Origin: Segetibacter koreensis DSM 18137
GTDB lineage: Bacteria > Bacteroidota > Bacteroidia > Chitinophagales > Chitinophagaceae
Direction: 5' to 3'
DNA: 51,714 nt
Assembly (NCBI RefSeq): GCF_000374045.1
Contig: NZ_KB893335.1
Coordinates: forward strand, 1-51,714
This document shows positions 1 to 7,848 of this stretch, piece after piece. Numbering within the stretch: position 1 is the stretch's first letter; every line of letters starts with the position of its first letter. A program made the translations under genes and the position numbers. The notes under the pieces are model-generated. The model worked only from the letters and a program-made list of their open reading frames with translations, did no database searches and was not told the DNA's origin.

Positions 1-118
1 ATTCCCTTACATCATCTTTGGCCTGTCCTATCGCTACAAAATGTGAGCGGCTACCTACATCAATACCGGCGGCATTAGGATTAATAATTTCCATTGAAAC
101 ATTTTTCTTCACAAGCAT
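1..118 (-). CDS. IS110-family transposase, N-terminal part (cut by window edge)
   Basis: Only the first 39 or so residues are inside the window. They read MLVKKNVSMEIINPNAAG followed by IDVGSRSHFVAIGQ, which is the start of the RuvC-like DEDD catalytic domain of IS110/IS116/IS902 transposases; the Asp of GIDVGS is the first acidic catalytic residue of that family. An in-frame ATG at 94 (MEIINPN) is an alternative start. IS110 enzymes are known to recombine DNA with a bridge RNA made from the non-coding end of the element, so the DNA just upstream (119 onward) may belong to the same element. Whether the gene is intact cannot be seen. Confidence 0.85.
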   Translation of the reverse strand, partial: MLVKKNVSMEIINPNAAGIDVGSRSHFVAIGQAKDDVRE

Positions 119-216
119 TCTTTTTTAGTTTAAAAATGCTCTAAGGGAATGTATCTTTGACATGTAAATATTCTGATCGGGATGTCCAACTGGGGACTCA
201 CCACTGAAATCATCTC

Positions 217-246
217 AAAGCCTTTTTGTTGTAGCAGAAAGGCTTT
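217..246 (+). terminator. Hairpin with T-run, terminator-like
   Basis: A 9-bp perfect stem (AAAGCCTTT at 217-225, AAAGGCTTT at 238-246) has a 12-nt loop and runs into further T residues. It lies about 100 bp upstream of the IS110 transposase start. It could be a terminator read on the plus strand, or part of a folded RNA from the IS110 non-coding end. I see no intact plus-strand gene for it to terminate. Confidence 0.45.
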
Positions 247-474
247 TTACATTCCAACCAGGATTACGCCCGTGCTATTACGCAACAGTCTTTAATCGGC
301 CTTACAATAGAGCAAGGCAATATAATAATTATGCTGATGCACCAGTCAAACGTTAGCTTCGGAAATCATTTTTGGAGGAGCCGAAAAAGGAGGGATTACC
401 GAGAACGTACAAGCATTTAAGCTGTGGCGGCAATAAAATTACTGAAGCCAGAATAAAGATATGACATCTGAACG

Positions 475-712
475 GGTGGAGTTAGCGGCACAGTAGCAGA
501 TCCTAAACTCATTTTTATAGCTGCATTAAAAAGCAATGCATGCGGGGTCGTACTTTCTCATAATCACCATCAGGAAACCTAAAGCCCTCCAGACAAGATG
601 AAGAGTTGACCAGGAAGATAAAAGAAGCCGGTGCTCCTCTCGGCATCAAAGTTTGGATCACATTGTTATTACTTCAGAAGCTTATTATTCATTTGCTGTT
701 GATTTTAGATAA
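475..712 (+). pseudogene. RadC/JAB-domain protein, decayed C-terminal part
   Basis: Pieces in several frames align to the C-terminal half of RadC-family (MPN/JAB metalloprotease fold) proteins. In order: GGVSGTVADPKLIFIAALK, then VVLSHNH where the family has HNHPSG, then RQDEELTRKIKEAG in another frame, then LDHIVITSEAYYSFA in a third. At least two frameshifts and a stop after HNHHQET make it non-functional. RadC-like genes are common passengers of Bacteroidota mobile elements. The fragment stops where a response-regulator fragment begins on the other strand, with a few bases of overlap, so this is a recombination junction. Confidence 0.75.
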
Positions 713-863
713 CTGAAAGCTGTGGAGCATGTATCAAAAAAACAATTTCGTTCGATATGTCCAGTTCCTTTATTACATCTGTAATAATCTCTTGGGCGTC
801 TATATCATCTTCTATAATCACAATTGGTCCTGACTTTACCACTTTTGTTCGGTTTTTTTCCAC
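705..863 (-). pseudogene. Response-regulator receiver domain, N-terminal fragment
   Basis: The minus strand encodes about 52 residues containing SGPIVIIEDDIDAQEIITDV and IKELDISNEIVF. This is the first beta strand, the acidic pair (EDD) and helix 1 of a CheY-like receiver domain. The reading frame runs from a GTG at 863 to a stop at 705, inside the end of the radC remnant. The phospho-acceptor Asp and everything after it are missing, so it cannot work as a response regulator. Confidence 0.6.
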
Positions 864-1049
864 TCAAAACTAAATTAATCCGAAACAGGAAAGCTGAAAA
901 AAAGATTAAAAATACAAGGAGTGGGTGATACTGCAAATCCTATCTTTCATCCCATATCCCTTCCCCATGTAAAGAAATCGAGAGGCTATCAAGTTAGGGT
1001 ACTTCGACACCGAAGGTGAAGTAGTAGTTTCCCGAAAGTTCAAAATTGG

Positions 1050-1514
1050 TTATTTTTTGCCTTCACTTAAATCAAGGATGGCCTTTTCCATTCTTCTTTG
1101 CCGGGTTTCTTCTGTTTTTGCTTGTTCGATGGGCAAAACATATCGTTGTTGGTTGCTGTAGGAAAGTGCTTCAAAAAATTGTTTGGCTGTGGGGTTTTCA
1201 TTCAGTAATTGTTGAAAGTAGGCCGGAACTTCTACCTCTCGAGGTTTTGTGTCAAGCTCTAATGTTACCTTTACTTTATCGCCCCCTTTAATACCTGTCT
1301 TGCTACGGATATCTGCACTTACACCAATCATAAATTTTCCGCTCATGACGGCAACGGTATTTCTGTATGTATAATCATCATTTAACGTAACTTCCACCGG
1401 CGGCTTTTTCCCTGCTCCCAATTCTTCGACAACTTCATTAGGAACGCAAATGCCTGTATTGTTTCCAATTTGCAGTATCGCAGTATCAAAACTTATTTTT
1501 TTTGTATCAGCCAT
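1050..1514 (-). CDS. DUF1905/YdeI (OmpD-associated) family protein
   Basis: The 154-residue protein has a DUF1905-type beta-barrel in its first 95 residues (KISFDTAILQ, PVEVTLNDDYTYRNTVAVM, FMIGVSADIRSKTGIKGGD). A helical YdeI/OmpD-associated tail follows (REVEVPAYFQQLL, FFEALSYSNQQRYVLPIEQ, ETRQRRMEKAI). Both halves are typical and the length is normal for the two-part family. It has no signal peptide and is probably cytoplasmic. The molecular function is not established; some homologues are annotated as bacteriocin-protection proteins. It is the only clearly healthy gene in the first 1.9 kb. A YhcG fragment ends 17 bp upstream on the same strand. Confidence 0.85.
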   Translation of the reverse strand: MADTKKISFDTAILQIGNNTGICVPNEVVEELGAGKKPPVEVTLNDDYTYRNTVAVMSGKFMIGVSADIRSKTGIKGGDKVKVTLELDTKPREVEVPAYFQQLLNENPTAKQFFEALSYSNQQRYVLPIEQAKTEETRQRRMEKAILDLSEGKK

Positions 1515-1531
1515 AATTATAAATCTTTATT

Positions 1532-1621
1532 TCATGTTTTATTGTGTTTGAAGTTCAATCCATTCATAGTGGTTCGTGCAATCTCTCCAACCAAACCTTT
1601 GTACGATTGTAGCTTATTCAT
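1532..1621 (-). pseudogene. YhcG/DUF1016 nuclease, N-terminal scrap
   Basis: A 29-codon frame reads MNKLQSYKGLVGEI and then ARTTMNG. The first 14 residues match the start of the decayed YhcG gene near 28150 (MMKEVQSYKALVGEIGALL) and of DUF1016 proteins generally. After VGEI the similarity stops. It is a leftover start of a PDDEXK-type YhcG gene, not a working gene. Confidence 0.5.
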
Positions 1622-1940
1622 GATAGCGTGTCGTTGTTTTTATAAAATGTCTACAGAGGCAATTTAAATGAGGGATTCGAGTAAACATTGCTTTTTGTGT
1701 AAACATGTTTCAATAGAATTTCCAATTATCAGAACTCACGCGCTTACTGCGCTACCTTATTACTATGTATATTATTTATAATGTTAATACCGATTATAAT
1801 TTTTATTGTTTAATTTTTCTATAACAAGTTTAAATTATATGGTATCGAATTTTACCAAATCTTTTAAAGGTATTAAGAAAGTTTAATGACTTGACATCGG
1901 GGTAATATTATATTTTTATTGGCATAAAACTAGTCTAAGA
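1622..1940. other. AT-rich intergenic stretch
   Basis: No gene was recognised. The last 100 bases are very AT-rich and include TTGACA with TATTATATT downstream, which resembles a generic promoter in front of the small gene at 1941; the Bacteroidota TAnnTTTG motif is not clear here. Confidence 0.4.
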
Positions 1941-2186
1941 ATGCAAATTACCTTTATAAAGACAATCGACGGTAGTTCCATTGAGTTCAACAGAATCTTA
2001 TACCCCTTACGTTATTGCGTCATAAATAAAGAGCCCGATAGCAACGGTATGAAATATTTTTTCAGGAAAGGAGATACTGGCGAATGGAAACCGGATATGG
2101 ACGAGTTGCCTGAGTGGATTAAAAAGATTTACCACCAAGTGCACCAATTAATTTTAGAAAATGAAAAAGACAGTGTTAGAGGATAG
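1941..2186 (+). CDS. Small hypothetical protein (81 aa)
   Basis: I do not recognise the family. The 81-residue product is acidic and soluble, begins MQITFIKTIDGSSIEFNRI and ends with a helical, charged segment (ELPEWIKKIYHQVHQL). It has no signal peptide or membrane segment. Codon use looks like real coding sequence and an AT-rich promoter-like region lies directly upstream. It stands alone between scraps of other genes. Confidence 0.5.
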   Translation: MQITFIKTIDGSSIEFNRILYPLRYCVINKEPDSNGMKYFFRKGDTGEWKPDMDELPEWIKKIYHQVHQLILENEKDSVRG

Positions 2187-2440
2187 ACGCTATTACATCT
2201 AATGTTTCCTGTTGCAGCTGTAGAAATTTTTTTAGCCTGTTTATACAATGGGCTTTTTTGGTTCTTTAGGGTTTCCTGCGGGCATTAAAAAGAACAAATA
2301 CTAAAAGGCGGCCTCATACAACTTAATCTTGTGTAAGTGTGATGACATTTTTCCAATTGTAAGTAGAAGCTTCAACAGTTATTCCTGTTTTTCTGAGAAC
2401 GGTAACTCCCCACCTAGATGTACTTCAACGAGTTAATATT

Positions 2441-2722
2441 TTGGCACGATTGTACCATTCGTATAAACAAATGCGCGGTATAACAGTAGAAGATTTTAAC
2501 AACTACGATGATGCGAAACAAAAGTTTTTATTGTGCGATGCTGGAAAAGTGTCCGAGAATAAAGATGAACTGTTAACTATGAATTATGATATTGACAATA
2601 TATTTATCGAGGTTAAAATTTACCGAATAGAAAAAAAGTACATCAAGGCATTTAGTTTAACCGGTTTGCCATCTACTTACGCTGCTCTCGTGTGGACGTA
2701 TTTAAAATATACTGCACCTTAA
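2441..2722 (+). CDS. Possible small hypothetical protein, start uncertain
   Basis: An open frame of up to 93 codons from a TTG, or about 83 from the ATG at 2471 (MRGITVEDFNNYDDAKQKF). The middle looks protein-like, with a KIYRIEKKYIKAF strand segment and a hydrophobic C-terminal helix. The frame stays open upstream to a stop at about 2360 but offers no ATG, so the gene may have lost its 5' end. I do not recognise the family. Confidence 0.35.
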   Translation: MARLYHSYKQMRGITVEDFNNYDDAKQKFLLCDAGKVSENKDELLTMNYDIDNIFIEVKIYRIEKKYIKAFSLTGLPSTYAALVWTYLKYTAP

Positions 2723-3531
2723 TTTATTAAAATTATCTACGAAAAGAACTTATTTTACTATGTTAATAGCCTCAATAATTGTCATGAAAGACGAAACCGA
2801 ATTAGAAGCAATTACCGTTAACCCTGTGTTTAATTTTACAGATGATAATATGTTTTAAACACTTTTGGTCTTCCGTCTGTAGCCCCTTAATTGCGGCTTT
2901 TTAATTATTATCTACTATTATCTACGCTGTGCATCTTCTTAATATTGCTTTCTCCTTAGTTAAGAATTTCAAATTTAAAATTTACTCTTAGTTGTTAAAT
3001 AGAAACTTGCCGTGTATTTTGTACGAGGCGGGGTAATAATCTATTTCAACAACGTTATAAAACAACGGTCGCTTTTTTTAAAAACTCCTCTCCTACTACG
3101 AAAATTAAAAATTACGCTTTAAAGGTTTATAGAAAACTATTTTAATTAATCTAATCATAAAAAACATCTATTGCATACGTTTCTTTTAAATATCTTATTA
3201 AACTAACTTAATACAACTATTAATATTTTTTTATAGCCACATAGGTTAAGCGAACGGATGAAATACGGTTACATCAAGGTCTGTAAGCAGGATTAGAACT
3301 ACGATCAGCAACTGCCAGGTGTGATAAGATCATTTCCACAAAAATGAGCAGAACGAACAATGAATTGAAGAACGTTTCCTCTTAACTATATATTCGTCAC
3401 CTTTCTACTCATCGTCGTGCCATAGGAAATGGAAATAAAGAAAGGATACTGACATTCAAAGGCAAATCTTACAAACAACCGGTTGGAATCGTGCCATGTT
3501 GAGGATTTTATGGTGCAAATATGGGTGCAAA
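2723..3531. other. AT-rich non-coding stretch
   Basis: No gene or recognisable gene remnant was found on either strand. Near its right end two direct copies of GTGCAAATA (about 3513-3533) sit just before a terminator and the left att copy; similar short repeats occur near integrase-element ends in Bacteroidota, by recollection. Confidence 0.4.
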
Positions 3532-3568
3532 TAAAAAAGCACTTACAAAGATAATTTTATAAGTGCTT
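3532..3568 (-). terminator. Rho-independent terminator next to the tRNA remnant
   Basis: A 9-bp perfect stem (AAGCACTTA at 3537-3545, TAAGTGCTT at 3560-3568) with a 14-nt loop is followed on the minus strand by a run of six T. It lies 9 bp beyond the displaced tRNA-Arg 3' end, in the direction in which that tRNA would have been read. This is what the original downstream flank of the tRNA gene would look like before island insertion. Confidence 0.7.
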
Positions 3569-3577
3569 GATTTTCAA

Positions 3578-3599
3578 GTGACCGCGTTAGGATTCAAAC
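3578..3599 (-). repeat. Displaced tRNA-Arg 3' end: left attachment-site copy
   Basis: Twenty-two bases here match the 3' part of the complete tRNA-Arg gene (37120-37141) at 21 positions: GTGACCGCGT, one differing base, then AGGATTCAAAC. On the minus strand this is the TPsiC-arm 3' half plus acceptor 3' strand. No other tRNA part is present. Such a one-sided copy is the usual scar of a tyrosine-recombinase element that integrated into a tRNA 3' end and restored it at the other border. Confidence 0.7.
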
Positions 3600-4017
3600 T
3601 GTATTTTCAAATGCTTATCCAGCAAGGGTTTCAAAAGAACTTGTCGTTGTAGGTATCCTATTAAGGCACCTACAAATTAAATCAAATTTAGTTAGAAAAA
3701 TCCCTTTCAAAATCACCTGCTGCAAAAATTTTTGTTTATGAAAGGAGACACGGGGGAAGATAACGAAAAATGTTCGCAGCCGCGGGCGACAGTAGTGACC
3801 CATCAATGACTGGGAGTAATAAGGTCAAATGCAACGCATTCTTCAATATCAAACAATGCAGGTAACAATCAGAAAGTCGAATTACTACGTTTATTGAAAA
3901 AAACAGTTTTTACTATTGGTGAAAAAGTTGGGGGATATCTGGCGAATTTATATATTACGCTATATTTGTTAGACTGACACTTAAACACCTACTTCCACAC
4001 AACGATTAATTAATCAT
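3600..4017. other. Left end of the island, no gene recognised
   Basis: Short open frames occur on both strands but none resembles a known protein. The only signal is the TAnnTTTG promoter motif at 3961. This is the leader of the arabinofuranosidase gene. Confidence 0.4.
3961..3968 (+). promoter_or_regulatory. Bacteroidota-type -7 element upstream of the arabinofuranosidase
   Basis: TATATTTG fits the Bacteroidota primary-sigma -7 consensus TAnnTTTG and lies about 50 bases before the start codon at 4018. A good -33 TTTG is not visible at the usual spacing; only a weak CTGG occurs there. Confidence 0.35.
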
Positions 4018-5922
4018 ATGAAAAATATTAAACGTTATATTTCAATTGTTGGTTTTATATGTAGTTCTATCGTTTCGTCTGCTCAATACCCCGGTCAGTA
4101 TGAGGGGAAAGAGAAAGTACAAGAGCAGGTACCGGTCAAAGCATATAGTTTCGATCTGCAGGATGTCACCTTATTAAAAAGCCCTTTTACGGAAAACAGG
4201 GATCGGGATGCACAGTGGTTGCTTGCACTGGAGAGTAAGAGACTGCTACATAGCTTTCGTGTAAACGCCGGCGTTGAAACCAATGCTAAACCCTTGGGCG
4301 GCTGGGAGGCATTGGATTGTGAACTGCGGGGGCATAGCATGGGACACATCTTATCTGGACTTGCTTTGATGTATGCTTCCACCAACGACGAAGCTTTCAG
4401 AAGGAAAGGAGATAGTCTGGTTACTGCCCTGGCTGAAGTGCAAACAGTGCTAAACCAGGATGGTTATTTAAGTGCTTTTCCACAATACTTCGTTGACCGT
4501 TGTATTGCGGGCAAGCCGGTATGGGCACCATGGTATACTATACACAAGATTATGGCAGGTATGATAGATATGTACCTTTACACGGGAAATCAGCAGGCAT
4601 TGGATGTTGTAAATAAAATGTCCTCCTGGGCTTACAAAAAACTTTCGCCTTTAAGCAAGGAGCGGTTGGCTATAATGGAAAGAAATGAGTTTGGTGGCAT
4701 GAGTGAATCTGCGTATAACCTGTATGCCATTACTGGCAATAAAGAGGATAAAGCCCTGTCTGAAATTTTTTACGACCAGAACGTTCTAGAACCACTTGCA
4801 AAAAAAGAAGACAAGCTGAATAAACTACATGCAAATACACAGATCCCGAAAATTATAGGTGAAGCCCGTGGATATGAATTGACCGGAACTGAAAAACAAA
4901 AAGATATAGCAAACTTCTTTTGGCAAACAGTCATTGACAATCATACCTATGCAACGGGAGGCAACAGTGATAATGAGCATTTTTTTGAACCCGGCAAGTT
5001 GTCTCAGCATCTGGGCGTTCGGACTACTGAATCCTGCAACACGTACAATATGCTAAAGCTCACTAAGCACCTCTTTACGTGGTCCGCAAATGAGCAATAT
5101 GCTGATTATTACGAGCAGGCTTTATACAATCACATACTGGCTACACAAGATCCACAAACATCGATGGTGTCTTATTTTATGCCTTTCAAGCCAGGTTCAT
5201 TTAAGGTGTACAGTACTGCAGATAGTTCTTTCTGGTGTTGTGTTGGCACCGGCTTCGAGAACCATGCAAAGTATGGAGAAGGCATTTATTATCATGATGA
5301 CAACGGGGTGTTTGTAAATCTTTTTATTCCTTCAGAGTTAAATTGGAAGGACAAAAAAGTTAAGATCCGCCAGGAAACACGCTACCCTGAAGATGCTACC
5401 ACAACATTAACGATGGAAGCACCAACAGATGTCGCACTATACATCCGTTATCCTTCATGGGCTGTCAACGGAGCAACCATTGCAATTAACGGAAAGAATG
5501 TTAAGGTTAATCAGAAGCCCGGCAGTTATATTGTATTAAACAGGAAATGGAAGGAAGGGGATAAAATCGGTATTACTTTTCCAATGTCGTTACGATTGGT
5601 AGGCACACCCGACAATCCTAACAAAGCTGCCATTGCCTACGGGCCTATTGTTTTGGCCGGGGCGATGGGAAAGGAAGGTATTGAAGCACCGGCTCCTTAT
5701 GCCAAAGATCAGAACGATCTTAATAACTACCCTGTGCCTGATAATCTCGTTCATCAATTAAATACCGGAGGACGCACGGTAACAGAATGGCTGAAGCCGG
5801 CTAACAATGCTGAATCATTAACTTTTGTAACCAGTAGTACTGCGAATGGAAAAGAGATCAGTATGATACCGTATTATAAAATACATCATCAGCGTTATGT
5901 AATTTATTGGGATTTGAAGTAG
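4018..5922 (+). CDS. Secreted GH127/GH146-type beta-L-arabinofuranosidase
   Basis: The 634-residue product begins with a signal peptide (MKNIKRYISIVGFICSSI, cleavage near SSAQ), then an (alpha/alpha)6-barrel and a C-terminal beta-sandwich, the architecture of PF07944 beta-L-arabinofuranosidases. The family's zinc/cysteine site is visible: Glu338 and Cys340 in TTESCNTYNML, and Cys407-Cys408 in SSFWCCVGTGFENHAK. In this family one of these cysteines is the catalytic nucleophile. EHFFEPGK around 320-327 should carry the acid/base Glu. Length is normal for the Bacteroidota branch, where GH127 and GH146 are hard to tell apart by eye. The expected role is removing L-arabinofuranose from arabinoxylan or arabinan oligosaccharides in the periplasm. 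It leads the xylan-degrading run (GH8 and GH10 follow). Confidence 0.88.
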   Translation: MKNIKRYISIVGFICSSIVSSAQYPGQYEGKEKVQEQVPVKAYSFDLQDVTLLKSPFTENRDRDAQWLLALESKRLLHSFRVNAGVETNAKPLGGWEALDCELRGHSMGHILSGLALMYASTNDEAFRRKGDSLVTALAEVQTVLNQDGYLSAFPQYFVDRCIAGKPVWAPWYTIHKIMAGMIDMYLYTGNQQALDVVNKMSSWAYKKLSPLSKERLAIMERNEFGGMSESAYNLYAITGNKEDKALSEIFYDQNVLEPLAKKEDKLNKLHANTQIPKIIGEARGYELTGTEKQKDIANFFWQTVIDNHTYATGGNSDNEHFFEPGKLSQHLGVRTTESCNTYNMLKLTKHLFTWSANEQYADYYEQALYNHILATQDPQTSMVSYFMPFKPGSFKVYSTADSSFWCCVGTGFENHAKYGEGIYYHDDNGVFVNLFIPSELNWKDKKVKIRQETRYPEDATTTLTMEAPTDVALYIRYPSWAVNGATIAINGKNVKVNQKPGSYIVLNRKWKEGDKIGITFPMSLRLVGTPDNPNKAAIAYGPIVLAGAMGKEGIEAPAPYAKDQNDLNNYPVPDNLVHQLNTGGRTVTEWLKPANNAESLTFVTSSTANGKEISMIPYYKIHHQRYVIYWDLK

Positions 5923-6219
5923 ATGAATTCCTGGCGAGTTGAATGGTTAAGCCATTGTTGATATATTAATTGTCCATCCCTTATCAATCAAAATCAATAT
6001 TAAATTAAATTACAGCCAATGAGTCTTAAGACCTTCGTTCGTCTGTGCTTGCGCCAACGTTGTTTAAAGAGTAAAATCATTGGAATGAAGAACAGTACGG
6101 TTATTTTTTAGCCGGCCCTTACCTCCTGTAACAGTATCTCTTTACTGCCTTTCAAGAAATATTCAAATAAGGGAATGACATTCAGAAATATAAAAGAAAA
6201 TTAAATCGCGTAATCTATA
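5923..6219 (+). other. Leader between arabinofuranosidase and GH8 genes
   Basis: About 300 bases with no recognised gene. The spacing suggests that the GH8 gene has its own promoter or that something was lost here; no SusC/SusD remnant could be recognised. Confidence 0.35.
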
Positions 6220-7506
6220 ATGAAGAAATGTAAGAGTAGCCTATTGCTGGTGATTATAGTTGTTTTTTTATTGCCTCTTCAGGCGTTTAATCAAAACAAT
6301 AAGCAAAGCAAAAAAACCACAAAGAAAGCAGCGTTCTATTCCGGCACCTATCGAAACCTTTTGCACGAGGCGGGGTACAGCCAGGCTGAGATTGATAAGA
6401 AAGTAGCCCAGGCTTATTCTGACGTCTTTGAGGGACCACACAAGGTCTACTTCGAGGTGGGTGATTCGATGGCTTATGTCTCCGACGTAAAAAACCACGA
6501 TGCCCGTACTGAAGGACTTTCTTATGGAATGATGATAGCAGTTCAATTAAATAAGAAGGATGTTTTTGACCGCATCTGGCGCTGGTCGAAAAAGTACCTG
6601 CAACACCAGGAAGGACCAAGAGAGGCTTACTTCGCCTGGAGCATCAATCCGCAAACAATGAAGAAGAACTCTGAAGGCTCGGCTTCTGATGGTGAGCTGT
6701 ATTTTGTAACCGATCTTTTGTTTGCTTCGAACCGCTGGGGCAATAACATCGGAATTAATTATTATGGCGAAGCCAGACGCATACTGGATGCGGCCTGGAA
6801 GAAAGATGGTACCGGAAACGTTTTCAACCTCATCAACACGCAGCACAAACAAATAACCTTTGTTCCTGAAGGAGATATGCACAACTGGACGGATCCTTCT
6901 TATCACTTACCCGCCTTTTATGAAATTTGGGCTAAATACGCTGAAGACGGTCATGAACAATTTTACATGGATTGTGCAGATACTTCCCGATCTTTCTTGC
7001 ATAGAGCTTGCAATGCAGTAACAGGGCTGAATGCCGATTATACTGAGTTCAGTGGCGCACCACATCCTACACCATGGATGCCGGTAGGCTTCCGGTTCGA
7101 CTCATGGCGTGTGCCTATGAACATTGCGATGGACTATAATTGGTTTGGTAAGGACAGAAGTTGGCAAGAGGATTACGCTAAACACTTTCAAAATTTTCTA
7201 CTGTCGAAGGGCATTGACACTTTTGAGGACCAGTTTAACCTGGACGGCTCCCGTCCTGATACAATTCTGCAGGCTGGCGGATTTAAAAAGCTAAGACACT
7301 CGCTCGGGTTAGTAGGTACGGCGGCAACAGCCTCACTTGTCAGCAAGGAAAAGAATAGCCTGGATTTTGTACATGCACTTTGGAATGCCAAACTACAACC
7401 GTATGAAGACGGTTATTTCGACCCATATTACGATGGTTTATTGTATTTATTCAGCCTGATGCATTTAAGCGGCAAATACCAGGTCATCAAACCACAAGCA
7501 CATTGA
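6220..7506 (+). CDS. GH8 reducing-end-xylose-releasing exo-oligoxylanase (Rex-like)
   Basis: The 428-residue protein has a signal peptide (KSSLLLVIIVVFLLPLQAF) and a complete GH8 (alpha/alpha)6 domain. Catalytic motifs are visible: Glu98 in DARTEGLSYGMMIA (general acid), Asp157 in SASDGELYFVTDLL, and Asp294 in FRFDSWRVPMNIAM. The length and the EGLSYGMM / SDGELYF / FDSWRVPMN set fit the exo-oligoxylanase (Rex) branch better than endoglucanases or chitosanases, but the subgroup call is by eye. Rex enzymes release xylose from the reducing end of xylo-oligosaccharides. It sits between an arabinofuranosidase and a GH10 xylanase, so it would act on the products of the latter. Confidence 0.88.
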   Translation: MKKCKSSLLLVIIVVFLLPLQAFNQNNKQSKKTTKKAAFYSGTYRNLLHEAGYSQAEIDKKVAQAYSDVFEGPHKVYFEVGDSMAYVSDVKNHDARTEGLSYGMMIAVQLNKKDVFDRIWRWSKKYLQHQEGPREAYFAWSINPQTMKKNSEGSASDGELYFVTDLLFASNRWGNNIGINYYGEARRILDAAWKKDGTGNVFNLINTQHKQITFVPEGDMHNWTDPSYHLPAFYEIWAKYAEDGHEQFYMDCADTSRSFLHRACNAVTGLNADYTEFSGAPHPTPWMPVGFRFDSWRVPMNIAMDYNWFGKDRSWQEDYAKHFQNFLLSKGIDTFEDQFNLDGSRPDTILQAGGFKKLRHSLGLVGTAATASLVSKEKNSLDFVHALWNAKLQPYEDGYFDPYYDGLLYLFSLMHLSGKYQVIKPQAH

Positions 7507-7624
7507 CGTATTTAATAAAGTACAATTAAAAAGCACCAAACATGACGCAATAAATTCTCTCAGTGGCTATCTCACTACTATGTATTTTGTCAGCCAGTTC
7601 GCAACGTGTCAATAAACTCCGACA

Positions 7625-7807
7625 GGTTTTAATGTGTTAAAAGCAGAAATTCCTTGCGGAAAAATTGACACCGTTATGTATGATCCAAAAACCATGGGCA
7701 CAAAACGGGAAGCATTAATTTACACGCCTCCCCGTTCAAAGATTGCTCTAACCGGAGACAGTGCGGAGGACCCCTTGCCGAAAATGAATGATAGCATTTT
7801 TCAATAA
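7625..7807 (+). pseudogene. CE1-type esterase, N-terminal remnant
   Basis: Between the GH8 and GH10 genes an open frame reads GFNVLKAEIPCGKIDTV, MYDPKTMGTKREALIYTPP and then unrelated sequence to a stop. The motif G-K-I-D-T-V-x-Y-x-S/P-K-T-x-G-T-x-R is the start of the secreted XynZ-like esterase domain (PF00756, feruloyl or acetyl-xylan esterases), just before the usual YPVLYLLHG strand. The Ser-Asp-His core is gone. A probable broken signal peptide precedes it (CILSASSQ at about 7580-7605). This shows that the xylan locus once carried a third esterase. Confidence 0.6.
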
Positions 7808-7848
7808 AGTTTTTTAGTGTTTAAATTAGATTTAACATTCGAAATAAA

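Noticed and set aside
2860-2930. Possible terminator at AGCC...GGCT near 2880
   Set aside because: Only four paired bases and no gene ends just upstream.
3615-3806. 63-codon minus-strand frame at the left island end
   Set aside because: Amino-acid pattern is not protein-like, no family resemblance, and it has no promoter or partner.
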